Positions 1 through 12,744 of a DNA stretch of 64,000 nucleotides are shown in pieces. The stretch is from Alphaproteobacteria bacterium. Its GTDB lineage: Bacteria > Pseudomonadota > Alphaproteobacteria > Oceanibaculales > Oceanibaculaceae. A program made the translations under genes and the position numbers. Where the stretch lies: NCBI GenBank assembly GCA_018823745.1, contig JAHJHR010000012.1, forward strand, positions 1 to 64,000, given 5' to 3'. The notes under the pieces were generated by a model. The model saw only the letters and a list, made by a program, of their open reading frames with translations. It ran no database searches and had not been told where the DNA came from. Position 1 is the stretch's first letter. Every line of letters begins with the position of its first letter.

Positions 1-507
1 AAACAAAGCATATTAACAGATCCCCCATCACCCTCGCGGACAACAGGAAACCCATTCGTAAGCATCAGATGCATAATGGACGGACAGCAACCAATCAGCC
101 GCCGCCCACGCATCCCTTCCAATATTCACTTGTCAAAGAGCTGGTCGCCTGCCGTTTCGAGACCGTTTTGTCTGGCCCCGCACCGTGGCGAGGCCGGGGT
201 TATATGCGGGCTGGCCGGAGCTGTCAAACCCTTTGTTGCAAGTTTTTTGCTTCTTTTTTCCTGAGGCAATGGTTGCGCTGCACAAGCCCGCCGGATAAAA
301 GGGTTAACGATATCGCGCACGCGTTAGACAGCCCTCCAACCGGCCTCCAACAGCCCTCTTATAGAACGCCGCCCCTGGCGTGCGCCTTCCGCAAAAGACC
401 CGCCGGAAGCGCTTCCTGTAAGAGAAAGCTGGCTGCCGGACCGGGCTGTCGCACGGGCGCCGGCTCGCCAAACCGTAAAAACCGTTTATTCCAAAGGACC
501 TAGGCCG
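1..507. other. Left flank with no supported gene
   Basis: No convincing gene is seen in this stretch. Open frames of 60-145 codons exist on both strands, but they have Arg/Ser/Pro-rich composition typical of out-of-frame GC-rich DNA, no recognisable domain and no clear ribosome binding site. The region presumably carries the promoter and leader of the M23 peptidase gene that begins at its right end; an AT-rich patch around 294-312 and another around 358-365 could hold -10 elements, but no good -35/-10 pair was found. Confidence 0.5.
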
Positions 508-2091
508 TTGACTTCACCCGCCGAAGCCCGCAAGGTAGTTTTTTCTTCCACCGACACCGGGTGGAGTGGCAACAAAGCCACCCAATCCGGCGATTACCCC
601 CGGGGAGCGGGGGGGCTGTCGGCGGAGGAAGACCAAAGCGGCGAGGGGGGCACGCATGCGGGTCTACGCAACCTCATGAAATGGGGTCTGTTCACTATTG
701 TGCTGGGAGCTGGCGCTTTGGGCGCCACCTACTTCGCACAGGATATTTCCGCCCGGCCAAGCCGGATGTCCGATGATCTGATGCCGGTCACGGCATGGAC
801 ACAGCACCAGGCCGCTTTCAGCACAGCCAGCGCGGATCAGACCGCCGGCTTTGCCGAGCGCGACCTTGATCCCAGCACCTATGCCTATATTGCCGAGCTG
901 ACCGTGCCCGAAGGGGTGATGGAGGCGCGCAACCGTGCGCCCCAGGAGCAGGTTGTCACGGTGCGCCGCGGCGACACGCTGATGAAGCTGCTGGTCGATG
1001 CCGGCATCGAGCGCGGCGAGGCCTTCCAGGCCATCGAGGGGTTGAGCACGGTCTTCGATCCGCGTCATCTGCGGGCCGGCCAGGACATCACCCTGACCTT
1101 CCTGCCGCCGGCCAGCGTGAAGCTGCCGTTGGAAACAGAGATGGAGCACAAGGCCTCGCTGCTCGGCCTGTCGTTGCAGCCCAGCGTCGAGCGTGAAGTC
1201 TCTGTCCGGCGCGGCGATGACGGTGTCTTCGCGGCCGAAGAGATCGAGCATGAATTCGATGCTGTCACCGTGCTGCGCAGCGGCCGCATCAAATCCAGCC
1301 TCTATGAGGCAGCGGTCGATGCCGGCGTGCCCATCGCCGTGTTGTGGGAGATGGTGCGCACCTTCAGCTATGACGTCGACTTCCAGCGCGACATCCAGCC
1401 CGGTGACCGCTTCGAGATCCTGTTCGAGGAATTGCGCAACGATGCCGGCGATGTCGTGAACACCGGGGCGGTGCGCTATGCCGCCATGGTGATCGGCGGC
1501 AAATCCATGCCGCTCTATCGCTTCGAGCCGCGGACGGGCGAATTCGACTTCTTCGATCCGCGCGGCCATTCGGTGAAGAAGGCGCTGCTGCGCACGCCGG
1601 TCGATGGCGCGCGGCTCAGCTCCGGCTTCGGCATGCGGCACCATCCGGTGCTGGGGTATTCGCGGATGCATCGCGGCGTTGATTTCGCCGCGGCCACCGG
1701 CACCCCGATCATGGCGGCCGGCGCCGGCACCGTGGCGCGGGCCGGCTGGTTTGGCGCCTATGGCAAATATGTCCAGATCCGGCACAACAATGAATTTGCA
1801 ACCGCCTATGCGCATATGAGCCGGATCGCGCCCAATCTGCAGCCCGGCTCCCGGATCCAGCAGGGCCAGATCATCGGTTATATCGGCTCGACGGGCCGCT
1901 CGACGGGGCCGCATCTGCATTACGAAATCCTGAAGGGTGGCGAGCAGGTCAACCCGCTGAACGTGAAATTCCCGACCGGCGAGGTTCTGGCCGGCAAGCT
2001 GCTCGCCAAATTCGAGCAGGACCGCCTGCGCACCGACCGGCTGATCACTGATCTGCGCCGCGACCTGCTGCTGGCCGCCAACGGCGAATAA
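508..2091 (+). CDS. M23-family peptidoglycan endopeptidase with LysM-like and OapA/Csd3-like domains
   Basis: Predicted envelope-bound LytM-type zinc endopeptidase that cuts peptidoglycan cross-links during growth or division. After a cytoplasmic N-terminus of about 56 residues there is one membrane segment (about residues 57-77, beginning MKWGLF). A LysM-like stretch (VVTVRRGDTL, near residue 150) and a Csd3/OapA-like domain (RSGRIKSSLYEAA) follow. The C-terminal M23 domain keeps both metal motifs, HRGVDFA and GPHLHYE. The start is uncertain: TTG at 508 follows AGGA at about ten bases, but an in-frame ATG at 676 sits exactly at the membrane segment. The gene ends just before a bidirectional terminator shared with clpB. 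Family assignment is firm; the exact substrate bond is inferred. Confidence 0.93.
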   Translation: MTSPAEARKVVFSSTDTGWSGNKATQSGDYPRGAGGLSAEEDQSGEGGTHAGLRNLMKWGLFTIVLGAGALGATYFAQDISARPSRMSDDLMPVTAWTQHQAAFSTASADQTAGFAERDLDPSTYAYIAELTVPEGVMEARNRAPQEQVVTVRRGDTLMKLLVDAGIERGEAFQAIEGLSTVFDPRHLRAGQDITLTFLPPASVKLPLETEMEHKASLLGLSLQPSVEREVSVRRGDDGVFAAEEIEHEFDAVTVLRSGRIKSSLYEAAVDAGVPIAVLWEMVRTFSYDVDFQRDIQPGDRFEILFEELRNDAGDVVNTGAVRYAAMVIGGKSMPLYRFEPRTGEFDFFDPRGHSVKKALLRTPVDGARLSSGFGMRHHPVLGYSRMHRGVDFAAATGTPIMAAGAGTVARAGWFGAYGKYVQIRHNNEFATAYAHMSRIAPNLQPGSRIQQGQIIGYIGSTGRSTGPHLHYEILKGGEQVNPLNVKFPTGEVLAGKLLAKFEQDRLRTDRLITDLRRDLLLAANGE

Positions 2092-2111
2092 GACTTCGCG
2101 TCCTACCTAAG

Positions 2112-2145
2112 AAAACGGCCTCATCCGCGGATGAGGCCGTTTTTC
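2112..2145. terminator. Bidirectional rho-independent terminator between the M23 gene and clpB
   Basis: A stem of AACGGCCTCAT pairing with ATGAGGCCGTT around a CCGCGG loop, flanked by A-run on the left and T-run on the right, lies between two convergent genes, so it can end transcription from both sides. Confidence 0.9.
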
Positions 2146-2168
2146 GTTGTGCGCCTGGGCGGGACGGA

Positions 2169-4778
<2,610 letters not shown>

Positions 4779-4873
4779 GATGCAGTGTCTCCGTTATTGC
4801 GACACATCGGCCATTAATGCCGGCCCCGCCTGGCGGCGACCGGACACTGAAGCGGGCCAATGCTCCCTGCTAG

Positions 4874-4901
4874 AAATGGCGTGCCAAATCTGCAACACAA
4901 G
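4874..4901 (-). promoter_or_regulatory. Candidate heat-shock (RpoH) promoter of clpB
   Basis: On the minus strand CTTGTGT is followed after 13 bases by CGCCATTT. The sigma-32 consensus is CTTGAAA, 13-17 bases, CCCCATNT; the -10 block matches seven of eight positions and the -35 core CTTG is intact. It lies about 95 bp upstream of the clpB start, which fits a stress-inducible chaperone. Assignment is by pattern only. Confidence 0.6.
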
Positions 4902-4984
4902 AGGCGACGGGCGAAGATTACACGCGGGGTCGATGAAGGAAACGCACGTTGACAGCATGGCGCTGCCCTGTTGACACTGGCGCC

Positions 4985-5755
4985 ATGACAAAACCCGCAA
5001 ATCTGGCCCGTCTCTATTATTACCCCGTCAAGGGAATGAGCCCGCATTCCCTCGGCTCGGCCGAGCTGGAACCGGGCAAGGGCCTGCCGGATGACCGGCG
5101 TTTCGGCATCGCCCATGGGTCGAGCATCGATCTGCCGCCGGATGGCGGCTGGGCGCCGAAAAGCAATTTCGTCCAGCTGGCGAATTGCGCCCGGCTGGCC
5201 GCCATCGGGGCGGAATATGAGGCCGAGAGCGGCTATCTGGCGCTGAAGCGGGACGGACGGCAGATCGCGCGGGCCAATATCACCACCCCGCTGGGCCGCA
5301 CCATCATCGAGGATTTCCTGCGCGCCTTCCTGGCGGACGAGACACGCGGCGCGCCACGCCTGACGGAAGCCTCGGGCGATGCCTATACCGATTCCCGGAC
5401 CGGCCGGATATCGCTGATCAACCTGGCCAGCGTGAAGGATCTGGAGCGGGTTGTCGGCGGGCCGGTCGATCCCCTGCGCTTTCGCGGCAATCTTTACCTC
5501 GACGATTTGCCGGCCTGGGAAGAATTCACCTGGCAGCCGGAGACGCGGATCGCCATCGGCAGTGCTGTGCTGAAAATCGGCAAGCGCATCGACCGCTGTG
5601 CGGCAACCAATGTGAACCCTGCCACGGCGGAGCGCGACGCCAATATCCCGCTGGCCCTGCGCCGCGGCTTCAACCATATCGACATGGGCGTCTATGCCAT
5701 TGTCGAGCAACCCGGCCGCATCGCCCCCGGCGACAGCCTGGAAATTCTGACGTAG
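4985..5755 (+). CDS. MOSC domain-containing protein
   Basis: Member of the MOSC family, related to the C-terminal domain of molybdenum cofactor sulfurase and to mARC-type molybdoenzymes. It has an N-terminal MOSC beta-barrel segment (LARLYYYPVKG) and a C-terminal MOSC domain with the conserved cysteine region RCAATNVNP, where the Cys is the expected Moco-sulfur contact. Length about 256 aa is usual for single-chain members. ATG at 4985 was chosen because the family begins a few residues before LARLYYYPVKG. A TTG at 4949 preceded by AAGGA is an alternative start that would add 12 residues. Divergent from clpB. The oxidoreduction substrate cannot be read from sequence. Confidence 0.9.
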   Translation: MTKPANLARLYYYPVKGMSPHSLGSAELEPGKGLPDDRRFGIAHGSSIDLPPDGGWAPKSNFVQLANCARLAAIGAEYEAESGYLALKRDGRQIARANITTPLGRTIIEDFLRAFLADETRGAPRLTEASGDAYTDSRTGRISLINLASVKDLERVVGGPVDPLRFRGNLYLDDLPAWEEFTWQPETRIAIGSAVLKIGKRIDRCAATNVNPATAERDANIPLALRRGFNHIDMGVYAIVEQPGRIAPGDSLEILT

Positions 5756-5783
5756 TAGAAACAAAAAACCCCGGCGCACAAAC

Positions 5784-5812
5784 AAAAACCCCGGCATCGC
5801 TGCCGGGGTTTT
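5784..5812. terminator. Terminator between the MOSC gene and the DUF4167 gene
   Basis: AAAACCCCGGCA and TGCCGGGGTTTT pair around a short TCGC loop with A- and T-runs on the two sides, so it can serve both convergent genes. A partial copy of the left arm (AAAAAACCCCGG) lies about 20 bases further left. Confidence 0.88.
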
Positions 5813-5835
5813 GCTGTTTTAACGGATCGGCCGGA

Positions 5836-6810
5836 TCAGGCCGCGCCGCTTTCTTCCTTGACCGGCAGGACGCCCTGCTCCGGCGTCTCGGCGCGGCTGC
5901 GCACGGTACGGCGGCGGCGCGGGGCCACGGCCTCCGCTGCGGGCTCATCAGCAGCCGGGACCGGCGGGGCAGCAGCCTCGGCGACCGGGGCCTCGACCTC
6001 GGCACGCGGACGACGCGTGCGACGCACCGGCGCCTCCTGCTGCGGCGCTTCGCTGCGAGCGGCTTCAACCGGGGCCGCCCCCATCATGCGCTGCAGGCCA
6101 TCAGCATCATCATCGGTGTTCTGATCGTCACGATTGCGCTCGCGGCCCCGCCCACGGGCGGAACGTTCCTCGCCGCGATAGGCGTTGTCGTTGCGATTGT
6201 TGTTGTTGTTGCGCTGGCGACCCTGCTCGCGCTCGTCATTCAGCATCACCGACTGACCATCAGACTCATCACCTGACTCGTCCGAGGACGAGCCCTGGCT
6301 GGAATAGCGGTCATCCTGGTCGCGGTTATAATTCTCCGACCGGTTCTCGCCACGGCCTTCGCTGCGCGACTCGGAGCGGTTGTCGTAATTCCGCTCTTGG
6401 CGCTCGCCCTGATTCTGGCGATCGCCGCCCTGGCGGTCACCGGACTGGCGTTCACCCTGGCGCTGCTCGCCGCCCTGACGGTCGCGGCCGCCATTGTTGC
6501 GGAACTGGGTTTCCTCATACTCCGCCTGCGCGGCCTCTTCGGCCTGGATGATGCGCAGATAATGCTCGGCATGCTGAAGCAGGTTTTCGGCCCGGATGCG
6601 GTCGCCGGCGGCAGAGGCGTCCCGCGCCAGTGCCATGTATTTTTCATGAACCTGATAGGCTGTGCCGCGGATACGAACCTCCGGCCCATTGCTATCGAAA
6701 TTATGAATTCTCGGGGACGAATTAGGCTTGCGACCACCGCCGCCACCACCACCATTACCGCCGCCGTTGCCACGCCCACGCGAGCGCTTCTGATGAGGAC
6801 CTTGTCTCAT
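5836..6810 (-). CDS. DUF4167 domain protein with a long low-complexity tail
   Basis: Alphaproteobacterial protein of unknown function. The N-terminal 90 residues form the DUF4167 core: a basic Gly-rich stretch (RGRGNGGGNGG) and then a predicted helical region containing IRGTAYQVHEKY and LLQHAEHYLRI. The remaining 230 residues are disordered-looking Arg/Gln/Asn/Asp/Gly repeats followed by an Ala/Pro/Glu/Arg-rich end. The basic Gly-rich start and RG-type tail suggest nucleic-acid or ribosome association, which is inference. It follows prmC on the same strand after a gap of about 205 bp, a neighbourhood common in this class. Confidence 0.93.
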   Translation of the reverse strand: MRQGPHQKRSRGRGNGGGNGGGGGGGRKPNSSPRIHNFDSNGPEVRIRGTAYQVHEKYMALARDASAAGDRIRAENLLQHAEHYLRIIQAEEAAQAEYEETQFRNNGGRDRQGGEQRQGERQSGDRQGGDRQNQGERQERNYDNRSESRSEGRGENRSENYNRDQDDRYSSQGSSSDESGDESDGQSVMLNDEREQGRQRNNNNNRNDNAYRGEERSARGRGRERNRDDQNTDDDADGLQRMMGAAPVEAARSEAPQQEAPVRRTRRPRAEVEAPVAEAAAPPVPAADEPAAEAVAPRRRRTVRSRAETPEQGVLPVKEESGAA

Positions 6811-7015
6811 GGCACCATTCTACACGTTGTAAATGGGCATATAACGCCGGGCCGGTAGCACCTTGGTCCGTCTCGTAAGACGCACCGCCAATATTCAGGG
6901 GAGCGTGGCGTAACGTTTTGCAACGTATAAGCCGCCGGGCGTTCAGCCGCTGTCAACCTAGTCGGTAATTCGCTCCTGTCCAACACTTTTTATCGCCTTG
7001 CGGCGCAAAGACTTG

Positions 7016-7873
7016 TCAGTGCCCCTGATAACCCAGTACCAGGCAGCGGGTAATCCCGGCCAGATCGGCGCGCCGTTCCAGCACGGCCAATCCGCTGTCG
7101 CCGGCTATGGCCGCGACCGCATCGCCCTGCCCGGCACCGAGCTCCAGAAAACCCCGCCCCTCCGGTGCCAGCAGCCGGGCAACATGCGGCATCAGCGCCT
7201 GATAGGCTGCCAGTCCGTCATCCCCCCCGGCCAGAGCCAGGACGGGATCGAACAGCGCCACTTCCGGCGCCAGTGTGCTGACAATACCGGCCTCGATATA
7301 GGGCGGGTTGGACAGGATGATGTCGAACGGCCCCTCGATCCCCTGCCCCCAGTCACCCAGCCGGATCTCCACCCGGTCGGCCAGGCCGAGATCTCCGGCA
7401 TTCAGCCGCGCTGTCGCCACCGCCTCCGGCGCCATGTCGATGCCGATCCCGGTGGCATGGGGATATTCCGACAGCACCGCCAGCAGCAGGCAGCCCGTGC
7501 CGGTGCCGAAATCCACGACGCGTAGCGCCCGGCTGCGGTCCGGGAAGGCGGCCAGCACCGCCTCCACCAGTGTCTCACTGTCGGGGCGCGGATCGAGCGT
7601 TGCCGGGGTAACGCGGAAATCGAGGCTCCAGAATTCCCGCCGTCCCAGGATGCGGGCCACCGGCTCTCGCGCCACCCGCCGGTCCATATAGGCTGTGAAC
7701 AGACGGGCGGCCGCCTCCGGCACCGCTTCGTGCGGCTCCAGGATCAGCCGGTGCGCCGGCACGCCCAGTGCCTCGGCCAGCAGCAGCCGGGCATCGCGCC
7801 GGGGGTCTTCCACCCCGGCGGCGTCCAGGCGGGACGCCGCCTCCGCCAGCAGCCCGGCGATTCTGGGCGTCAC
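7016..7873 (-). CDS. prmC: Release factor glutamine methyltransferase PrmC
   Basis: Methylates the glutamine of the GGQ motif of peptide release factors using S-adenosylmethionine. Seen are the N-terminal helical release-factor-binding domain, the SAM-binding glycine motif [10 protein letters not shown], and the diagnostic NPPY catalytic motif ([11 protein letters not shown]) in a protein of 285 aa, normal for the family. Its start overlaps the stop of prfA by four bases (ATGA), so it is translationally coupled to its own substrate, as in many bacteria. Confidence 0.97.
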   Translation of the reverse strand: MTPRIAGLLAEAASRLDAAGVEDPRRDARLLLAEALGVPAHRLILEPHEAVPEAAARLFTAYMDRRVAREPVARILGRREFWSLDFRVTPATLDPRPDSETLVEAVLAAFPDRSRALRVVDFGTGTGCLLLAVLSEYPHATGIGIDMAPEAVATARLNAGDLGLADRVEIRLGDWGQGIEGPFDIILSNPPYIEAGIVSTLAPEVALFDPVLALAGGDDGLAAYQALMPHVARLLAPEGRGFLELGAGQGDAVAAIAGDSGLAVLERRADLAGITRCLVLGYQGH

Positions 7874-8946
7874 GCCAGCTCCGACAGCCGCTCGGCCTGG
7901 TCCTCGGCGGTCAGCGCGTCGATCACCTCGTCCAGCGCCTCGCCCAGCATGACCTTCTCGATCTTGTGCAGGGTCAGGCCGATGCGGTGGTCGGTGACCC
8001 GGCCCTGCGGGAAATTATAGGTGCGGATACGCTCCGACCGGTCGCCGGAGCCGACCTGGCTCTTGCGTTCCGCCGAGCGCACGGCATCCAGCTTGCCGCG
8101 CTCCAGATCGTAGAGCCGGGAGAGCAGGATTTTCATCGCCTTCTGCTTGTTGCGATGCTGCGATTTCTCGTCCTGCTGGCTGACCACCAGCCCGCTCGGC
8201 AGATGGGTGATGCGCACGGCGCTGTCGGTGGTATTCACCGACTGCCCGCCCGGCCCGCTGGCCCGGAACACATCGATGCGCAGATCCTTGTCCTCGACAT
8301 GCACGTCCACCTCCTCGGCCTCCGGCAGCACGGCGACGGTGGCGGCGGAGGTGTGGATGCGGCCCTGATTCTCGGTCGCCGGCACGCGCTGCACCCGGTG
8401 CACGCCGGATTCGTATTTCAGCCGGGCGAAGACATTGGCGCCGGTGATGGTGGCAATGCCTTCCTTCATCCCGCCGACATCATTCTCGGAGACTTCCATC
8501 ACCTCGAAGCGCCAGCCGCGCAGCGCCGCGTAACGCCGATACATCTCGAACAATTCGGCGGCGAACAGCCCGGCCTCGTCGCCGCCGGTGCCGGCGCGCA
8601 CCTCAAGGATGGCGTTCTTGGCATCGGCCTCGTCCTTCGGCAGCAGGGCGATCTTCACCGCCTGCTCCAGACTTGTCAGGCGATCCTCCAGCACGGCCAG
8701 TTCGTCCTCGGCCATCGACTTCATTTCCGCATCGGTCGCCGGATCGGCCAGCATCTGGACCAGCCCGTCACGCTCCGCCTCGCCGGCGCGCAGGGCGTTG
8801 ATGCTTTCGACCACGGCCTCCAGGTCGGAATATTCCTTCGACATGCGCGCGAAACTCTGCGTGTCCATCGGCGTGGAGGCAGACAGCAGCGCGCGCAATT
8901 CATTATGCCGGGAGACCACGCGGTCCAGCTTATGCGTCAGATCCAC
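7870..8946 (-). CDS. prfA: Peptide chain release factor 1
   Basis: RF1 of 358 aa, which ends translation at UAA and UAG. The universally conserved GGQ tripeptide that triggers peptidyl-tRNA hydrolysis is present in [13 protein letters not shown]. The domain 2 codon-recognition region carries RVQRVPATE followed by the segment where RF1 normally has its PxT tripeptide. N-terminal helical domain begins [10 protein letters not shown]. It lies five bases downstream of hemA and overlaps prmC, forming the hemA-prfA-prmC order best known from gammaproteobacteria. Confidence 0.98.
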   Translation of the reverse strand: MDLTHKLDRVVSRHNELRALLSASTPMDTQSFARMSKEYSDLEAVVESINALRAGEAERDGLVQMLADPATDAEMKSMAEDELAVLEDRLTSLEQAVKIALLPKDEADAKNAILEVRAGTGGDEAGLFAAELFEMYRRYAALRGWRFEVMEVSENDVGGMKEGIATITGANVFARLKYESGVHRVQRVPATENQGRIHTSAATVAVLPEAEEVDVHVEDKDLRIDVFRASGPGGQSVNTTDSAVRITHLPSGLVVSQQDEKSQHRNKQKAMKILLSRLYDLERGKLDAVRSAERKSQVGSGDRSERIRTYNFPQGRVTDHRIGLTLHKIEKVMLGEALDEVIDALTAEDQAERLSELA

Positions 8947-8951
8947 CCACT

Positions 8952-10241
8952 CTACTCCTCGTCCTTCGGTTCTTCGTCACCCGCATCCAGGAACAACCGG
9001 CGCAGCAGGGCTTCCGCCGCCGCCTGGTCCCGGCCTTCCGCCGCCAGCCGGCGCAGCCCGGCCGAAGGGCGGTGCAGCAGCCGGTTCACCAGAAGCCGCG
9101 TCGCCCGGTCGATGGCCGCGCGCTCCTCACCTTCCGGCAGATCGTCCAGCACGGTCTGGCGTGCTGTCTCGAACACTCCCCGCAGCGCCGTCAGCGCCGG
9201 CACGGCCTCGCGTTCCGCCTCATGCCGTCCGAAGGCCGCCAGCTCCGCCTCGACGAGCGCCCAGGCCGCGCCGGACGCGGATTCGCGCCGCGACCGGCCA
9301 TCCAGCGCCACCTGCTCCAGCTCCCCCAGATCATAGAGGAAGGCATCGTCCAGCCGGTTCACCGAGGGCTCGATATCGCCGGGCACCGCCAGGTCGATCA
9401 GGAAGACCGGCCGTCTCTTGCGCTGGCGCAACGCCCCCTCGACGCTGTCGGCGCTCAGCGTATAGCGCCCTTCGCCGTGACACGCCACGACGATATCCGC
9501 CGCAGGCAGTGCCTGGGGCAATTCCTCCAGCGTCGCGAAATGGCCGCCGAGACGCCGCGCCACTGCCTCCGCCCGGCGCGCGGTCCGGCCGATCACGGTC
9601 ACCCGGCCAAGCCCGGCGGCCAGCAGCTGTGCGGTCAGAAACTCGCCCATCTCGCCGGTCCCCAGCAGCAGCGCGGCACAGCGCGACAGGTCGCCCTGCA
9701 CGTCGCGGGCAAGCTGACAGGCCGCCGCCGCCAGACTGACCGGCCGCTCGCCGATGGCGGTTTCCGTGCGCACCCGTTTCGCCGCCTGATAGGCCGCCTG
9801 CAGCACCGGTTCCAACACCGGGCCGACCATGCCGATATCGCGGGCCAGGCGATGGGCGGCCTTCACCTGCCCCAGCACCTGCGGCTCACCGATCACCTGG
9901 CTTTCCAGGGAGGCGGCCACGGCAAAGGCATGGCGCAAAGCTGCCTCGCCGGTGATCAGATGCCGATAGCCGGCCAGCACCGCCGGATCGAGCCCGGCCG
10001 CAGCAACCAGCTGGTCCAGCGCCGCCAGCGCTGTGGCCTCGTCCCCGGCCATCCACAGCTCCACCCGGTCACAGGTCGACAGGATGAGTATTTCGGCCAC
10101 CCCGGCTTCGCGAAAGCGGGCCAGCATCTCCGGCTGCTCCACATCCTCGACATAGATCTGCTCGCGCAGGGCAACCGGGCATCCGCGATGATTGAAGCCG
10201 GCCACGGTGAAGTGGCCGGGATGCGCCCGGCTGACCGCCAT
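8952..10241 (-). CDS. hemA: Glutamyl-tRNA reductase (C5 pathway of haem synthesis)
   Basis: Converts glutamyl-tRNA(Glu) to glutamate-1-semialdehyde with NADPH, the first step of the C5 route to 5-aminolevulinate. Family signatures are clear: the catalytic cysteine block STCDRVEL (Cys57), [18 protein letters not shown], the NADPH-binding GTGEMG, the stretch [12 protein letters not shown], and a helical C-terminal dimerisation domain with LLHRPS. Two deviations stand out: STCNR is usual but Asp follows Cys here, and the usual PRDI is PGDI. Length 429 aa is normal. It sits four bases from hisS and six from prfA in a likely operon. Most alphaproteobacteria instead use ALA synthase, so its role deserves checking. 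Confidence 0.93.
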   Translation of the reverse strand: MAVSRAHPGHFTVAGFNHRGCPVALREQIYVEDVEQPEMLARFREAGVAEILILSTCDRVELWMAGDEATALAALDQLVAAAGLDPAVLAGYRHLITGEAALRHAFAVAASLESQVIGEPQVLGQVKAAHRLARDIGMVGPVLEPVLQAAYQAAKRVRTETAIGERPVSLAAAACQLARDVQGDLSRCAALLLGTGEMGEFLTAQLLAAGLGRVTVIGRTARRAEAVARRLGGHFATLEELPQALPAADIVVACHGEGRYTLSADSVEGALRQRKRRPVFLIDLAVPGDIEPSVNRLDDAFLYDLGELEQVALDGRSRRESASGAAWALVEAELAAFGRHEAEREAVPALTALRGVFETARQTVLDDLPEGEERAAIDRATRLLVNRLLHRPSAGLRRLAAEGRDQAAAEALLRRLFLDAGDEEPKDEE

Positions 10242-10244
10242 GCC

Positions 10245-11489
10245 CTAGCGGAAGATCGACAGGCGATCCTCGAGCTGGTCCAGGGGGACTTCCACCTGCT
10301 CACCGCTGTCGAGGTCGCGCAGCGTGGCGATTTGCCGGGCCAGTTCGGCCTCGCCGAGCAGCAGCGCCGCCCGGGCATTCAGCTTGTTGGCCCGCTTCAT
10401 ACGCTTGCCGACATTGCCGCCATAGCCCAGCTCGATCACATAGCCGGCGCGGCGCAACCGGTGGGCGACGCGCAGCGCCTCCGCCTCTTCTGCCCCACCG
10501 ACCGGGATGATGGCGATGGGGCGGGGTGCCTCCGGCACCTCGGTCAGCAGCATGGCCAGGCGCTCGATGCCCGCCGCCCAGCCGATGCCCGGCGTCTGCG
10601 GCCCGCCCATCATGCCGACCAGCCCGTCATAACGCCCGCCGGCCATCACGGTGCCCTGCGCGCCCAGCGCCTCGGTCACGAATTCGAAGGCGGTATGGGT
10701 GTAATAATCCAGCCCACGCACCAGCCGGGGATTATGCGTATAGGGGATGCCCAGCGCGGTCAGACCCTCGGTCACCTGGCCGAAGAAATCCTGCGACAGC
10801 TGGTTCAGATACTCACCGAAACCCGGCGCGCCGGCGACCAGCTTGCGGTCGCCCTCATCCTTGGAATCCAGAATGCGCAGCGGATTGCGCGACAGCCGCT
10901 CGCGGCTGTCCGGTGACAGCGTCTCCAGATGATCGCTGAAATAGGCGACCAAAGCGGCGCGATAGGCATCGCGGCTTTCCGGGTCACCCAGCGTGTTCAG
11001 CTCCAGCCTTGTGTGCTGCCAGATGCCGAGGGCTTCCAGAATATGCTGGCCAGTGGCCAGCACATCGACATCGGCCTGCGGGCCAGCGACGCCCAGCAAT
11101 TCCACGCCGATCTGGTGGAACTGGCGCAGGCGGCCCTTCTGCGGCCGCTCGTAGCGGAACATCGGGCCGGCATAGAAATATTTCAGCGGCAGATGCTGCG
11201 ACAGACCGTTGGAGATCAGCGCCCGGGCCACGCCGGCCGTGCCTTCCGGACGCAGTGTCACCTGCTCCCCGCCCTTGTCGGTGAAGGTATACATCTCCTT
11301 CGTGACAATGTCGGAAGTGTCGCCCAGCGTGCGCTGGAAGACATCGGTGAATTCAAAGATCGGCGTGGCGATCTGCGCGAAGCCATAGAGGCCGGCAGTC
11401 TCGCGGGCGATATCGATGACGCGGGCGTGCCGGCGGAAATCCTCCGGCAACAGATCATGGGTGCCGCGGGCCGGCTGCAGGGAAGCCAC
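10245..11489 (-). CDS. hisS: Histidyl-tRNA synthetase
   Basis: Class II aminoacyl-tRNA synthetase that charges tRNA-His. The N-terminus ([14 protein letters not shown]) and the histidine-specific signature [15 protein letters not shown] are present. Motif 2 ([20 protein letters not shown]) and motif 3 ([11 protein letters not shown]) can also be read. A C-terminal anticodon-binding alpha/beta domain ends at LEDRLSIFR. At 414 aa it is the normal bacterial length. It lies 27 bases after ispG and 3 bases before hemA on the same strand, so co-transcription is likely. Confidence 0.98.
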   Translation of the reverse strand: MASLQPARGTHDLLPEDFRRHARVIDIARETAGLYGFAQIATPIFEFTDVFQRTLGDTSDIVTKEMYTFTDKGGEQVTLRPEGTAGVARALISNGLSQHLPLKYFYAGPMFRYERPQKGRLRQFHQIGVELLGVAGPQADVDVLATGQHILEALGIWQHTRLELNTLGDPESRDAYRAALVAYFSDHLETLSPDSRERLSRNPLRILDSKDEGDRKLVAGAPGFGEYLNQLSQDFFGQVTEGLTALGIPYTHNPRLVRGLDYYTHTAFEFVTEALGAQGTVMAGGRYDGLVGMMGGPQTPGIGWAAGIERLAMLLTEVPEAPRPIAIIPVGGAEEAEALRVAHRLRRAGYVIELGYGGNVGKRMKRANKLNARAALLLGEAELARQIATLRDLDSGEQVEVPLDQLEDRLSIFR

Positions 11490-11516
11490 GCTGTTCAGTC
11501 TCCTGGAACGGGAAAT

Positions 11517-12647
11517 CTATTCGGCGGCGGAGGGCTGCGCGGCGGCATCATTCGCCGCCTCGATCTCCGACGCCTTCTTCTCGATCAGCTTGACGAGATG
11601 GTCAACGATGTTCTCGTCCTTCAGCCGGTGATCCGGCAGGCCGTTCACATAGACCTGATGCGTGTTATTGCCCCCGCCGGTGAAACCAATATCGGTCTCG
11701 CGCGCCTCGCCCGGCCCGTTCACCACGCAGCCAATCACCGATACGGTCATCGGTGTGGTGATATGGGCCAGCCGCTCCTCCAGCACCTCGACGGTCTTGA
11801 TGACCTGGAATTGCTGGCGCGCGCAGGACGGGCAGGAGATCACGGTGACGCCGCGCCGGCGCAGCCCCAGCGATTTCAGAATGTCGTAGCCGACCTTCAC
11901 CTCCTCGACCGGATCGGCCGAGAGCGAGACGCGGATGGTGTCGCCGATGCCGGCCCAGAGCAGGCTGCCCAGGCCAATGGAGGATTTGATGGTGCCGGCA
12001 CGCAGGCCACCGGCTTCGGTCACGCCCAGATGCAGCGGGTAGTCACAGGCATCCGCCAGCCCCTGATAGGCGGCGACGGCCAGGAACACGTCGGAGGCCT
12101 TCACGCTGATCTTGAATTCGAAGAAGTCGTTGTCTTCCAGAATCCGGGCATGATCGAGCGCGCTTTCCACCATCGCCTCGGGGCAAGGCTCGCCATATTT
12201 GTCCAGCAGATGCTTTTCCAGGCTGCCGGCATTCACGCCGATGCGCATGGAGCAGCCATGATCCTTCGCCGCCTGCACCACCTCGCGCACCCGCGCGGCC
12301 GAGCCGATATTGCCGGGATTGATCCGCAGGCACGCCGCCCCGGCTTTCGCCGCCTCAATGGCGCGCTTATAGTGGAAATGGATATCGGCCACGATGGGCA
12401 CCGGCGACTGGCGCACGATCTCCGCCAGCGCTGCCGTGGAATCCTCATCCGGGCAGGAGACGCGCACGATATCGACACCGGCCTCGGCCGAGGCGCGGAT
12501 CTGCGCGACCGTCGCCGCAACATCGGGCGTCAGGGTGTTCGTCATGGTCTGCACGGTGATCGGCGAATCGCCGCCGACCGGCACCGGGCCGACATGGATC
12601 AGCCGCGATTTGCGGCGCTGGATATCGCGATAGGGGCGAACGCTCAT
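11517..12647 (-). CDS. ispG: 4-hydroxy-3-methylbut-2-enyl-diphosphate synthase IspG
   Basis: Fe-S enzyme of the MEP isoprenoid pathway that reductively dehydrates MEcPP to HMBPP. The N-terminal TIM barrel contains [15 protein letters not shown] and [10 protein letters not shown]. The C-terminal [4Fe-4S] domain shows CPSCARQ, then CVVNGPGEA with the third cysteine and the conserved glutamate region. The length of 376 aa matches the short bacterial form. It follows the RodZ-like gene by about 97 bp and precedes hisS by 27 bp. Confidence 0.98.
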   Translation of the reverse strand: MSVRPYRDIQRRKSRLIHVGPVPVGGDSPITVQTMTNTLTPDVAATVAQIRASAEAGVDIVRVSCPDEDSTAALAEIVRQSPVPIVADIHFHYKRAIEAAKAGAACLRINPGNIGSAARVREVVQAAKDHGCSMRIGVNAGSLEKHLLDKYGEPCPEAMVESALDHARILEDNDFFEFKISVKASDVFLAVAAYQGLADACDYPLHLGVTEAGGLRAGTIKSSIGLGSLLWAGIGDTIRVSLSADPVEEVKVGYDILKSLGLRRRGVTVISCPSCARQQFQVIKTVEVLEERLAHITTPMTVSVIGCVVNGPGEARETDIGFTGGGNNTHQVYVNGLPDHRLKDENIVDHLVKLIEKKASEIEAANDAAAQPSAAE

Positions 12648-12744
12648 GGGCGTCTCTCCCGTCCTTGGGGAAGTGTTTTAAAGTCGCCCCTAAAGTGCGC
12701 GCAGCCGCCTGCAGTATCAAGCGCCCGCGCGTGAAAACCGGCGT

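Noticed and set aside
69..503. Possible small gene at the left edge (144 codons)
   Set aside because: Composition is that of non-coding GC-rich DNA, with no family match and no Shine-Dalgarno.
4949..4984. TTG start for the MOSC protein
   Set aside because: It has a reasonable AAGGA upstream, but the added residues (TAWRCPVDTGA) do not resemble the family; kept as an alternative only.
6160..6480. Tandem repeat or CRISPR-like pattern in the DUF4167 gene
   Set aside because: The repeated look comes from Arg/Gln/Asn/Gly codons of a low-complexity protein tail; no regular repeat-spacer unit exists.
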